From Phototrophicales bacterium (GTDB lineage Bacteria > Chloroflexota > Anaerolineae > Aggregatilineales > Phototrophicaceae), in the NCBI GenBank assembly GCA_002794515.1, contig PGTJ01000151.1:1-6458 (forward strand): DNA of 6,458 nucleotides. The letters run 5' to 3'. Under the pieces are notes generated by a model. The model was not told where the DNA came from and ran no database searches. It saw only the letters and a program-made list of their open reading frames with translations. The first letter of the stretch is position 1; each line of letters starts with the position of its first letter. Positions 5,525 through 6,458 of this stretch are shown here, one piece after another. A program made the translations under genes and the position numbers.

Positions 5525-6458
5525 TTACATATTCACTTCGCCAATAGGTACTTTGATGAAAAAGGTGCTACCATTGCCTTCTTCGCTCTCGACCCATGCT
5601 TCGCCACCATGACGACGTGCGACACTTCGCACGATGAATAGACCGAGTCCACTGCCTTTAACACGCTTATGTTCTGCTCGTGGGATGCGAACATGACGTT
5701 CAAAGAGCAATTTCTGATTCTCTGGGCTAATGCCCAAACCATTATCTTTGACAGCGATATGTACACTATCACCATTTCTGAGGGCTTTTACAACGATTTC
5801 GCGCCCATTGGGGGTGTATTTAATGGCGTTATCTACAAGATTGATAATCGCCCGCTCTAGCATGTTGCTATCGGCAAAAATGATGGGCAAATCCTCTTCA
5901 ATTTGCGTTTTGAGGTGTAATTCTTGTTTTTCGGCAGGGACAATATGATTACTGACAATTTTGCGGATGATTTCACCGACATCACACGGTTTGCGTTGCA
6001 TCTCATAAAACCCTGTTTCGGGATCATATCGTCCTGCATCCTGAAAATTCTCGACCAGTGAAGTCATTTGGCTGATGCCCGAAAGGATTTTTTCGACAAA
6101 ATGTTCTTGTTGCTTATTTAATTCGCCGACCGAACCAGCTTCTAACATACTCGCAAATCCCTGAATAGAGGTCAGTGGTGAGCGCAAATCATGTGAGACA
6201 ATCCGCATAAATTCGCTCTGATTGCGTCCCAATTTTTCATGACGTGCCACCAGACGAATATGTGTGGCGCAAATGGTGAGGCTGTCTATTAATGTTTCTA
6301 CAGTTGCCTGATGATCATTCGACATTTTATTAGGTTCATCGAAAAATAAACACACAACACCCACAATCACATTTTTTACGCGGATATGGGCTAATATCCA
6401 ATCGGCATGCTGAGGCGCATCTTGGGGTAGGGGCAATGTACGATGAATGCCATATGGC
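5525..6458 (-). CDS. Sensor histidine kinase, GAF-HisKA-HATPase_c (5' end beyond window)
   Basis: The reading frame is open to the right edge (first full codon 6455-6457), so the N-terminus is missing; 310 residues are visible. Residues 1 to about 75 resemble the second half of a GAF sensor domain (a WILAHIRVKNVIVGVVCLFF strand-turn-strand, then a helix leading to RLVARHEKL). The HisKA dimerisation domain follows, with phospho-acceptor H89 in SHDLRSPLTSIQG (codon 6191-6193). The ATPase domain has the N-box NLVDNAIKY (206-214), G1 box DNGLGI (238-243), F-box LLFERH (250-255) and G2 box KGSGLGL (267-273), ending in SEEGNGSTFFIKVPIG. All catalytic boxes are intact. It would autophosphorylate and pass phosphate to a response regulator not present here. 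No transmembrane helix is seen in the visible part. It ends with TAA at 5525-5527, 10 bases before mutL. The signal sensed is unknown, as is any gene name. Confidence 0.93.
   Translation of the reverse strand, partial: PYGIHRTLPLPQDAPQHADWILAHIRVKNVIVGVVCLFFDEPNKMSNDHQATVETLIDSLTICATHIRLVARHEKLGRNQSEFMRIVSHDLRSPLTSIQGFASMLEAGSVGELNKQQEHFVEKILSGISQMTSLVENFQDAGRYDPETGFYEMQRKPCDVGEIIRKIVSNHIVPAEKQELHLKTQIEEDLPIIFADSNMLERAIINLVDNAIKYTPNGREIVVKALRNGDSVHIAVKDNGLGISPENQKLLFERHVRIPRAEHKRVKGSGLGLFIVRSVARRHGGEAWVESEEGNGSTFFIKVPIGEVNM

Noticed and set aside
6434..6436. TTG as the start of the histidine kinase
   Set aside because: The frame stays open to the window edge, and the residues around it belong in the middle of a GAF-like domain. 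The gene is simply cut by the window.
5525..6458. Kinase as part of a mismatch-repair signalling or defence system
   Set aside because: Only gene adjacency supports it. The kinase has standard boxes and no domain tying it to DNA repair or phage defence.

Overview
The window is an ordinary-looking bacterial chromosomal segment with five protein genes, tightly packed and split into two convergent groups. Positions 1-3688 are read on the + strand: the last 65 codons of secD, then secF, then gpmI. Positions 3724-6458 are read on the - strand: a GAF/HisKA sensor histidine kinase whose 5' end lies beyond the right edge, followed 10 bases later by mutL. The two groups meet tail to tail in a 35-base gap with a strong hairpin. 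I saw no RNA genes, insertion sequences, CRISPR arrays, attachment sites or origin-like regions.

The organism is a bacterium of moderate GC content. Separate secD and secF genes, an endonuclease-type MutL (the kind found in bacteria without MutH) and a kinase with a SHDLRSPLTSIQG-type H-box together resemble Chloroflexota (Anaerolineae-like). This is an impression from sequence style and should be held loosely.

The genes cover housekeeping roles: SecD/SecF pull exported proteins across the membrane using the proton motive force, GpmI is a glycolytic mutase, and MutL is the mismatch repair endonuclease. The kinase is the signalling member and has no response regulator inside the window.

The outstanding feature is SecF. 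It is 609 residues, about twice the usual roughly 300. The extra length is all in the extracytoplasmic loop between TM1 and TM2, where the normally single P1-like domain is present as five diverged tandem copies of about 71-78 residues. Each copy keeps the order strand-helix-strand-strand-helix-strand and a Trp (or its position) at a regular spacing (W88, W159, W232, W309, W382). The canonical start of the domain (DFVGG) lies in copy 1 and the canonical end (VSETVG) follows copy 5. The membrane core looks intact. This suggests a SecDF translocation motor with a long beaded extracytoplasmic arm, and it is the main candidate for something undescribed here.

Secondary points are a near-perfect 13-bp inverted repeat next to a consensus -10 box ahead of gpmI, a mutL start with no Shine-Dalgarno sequence closely following the kinase stop, and a convergent hairpin whose arm contains the mutL stop codon.
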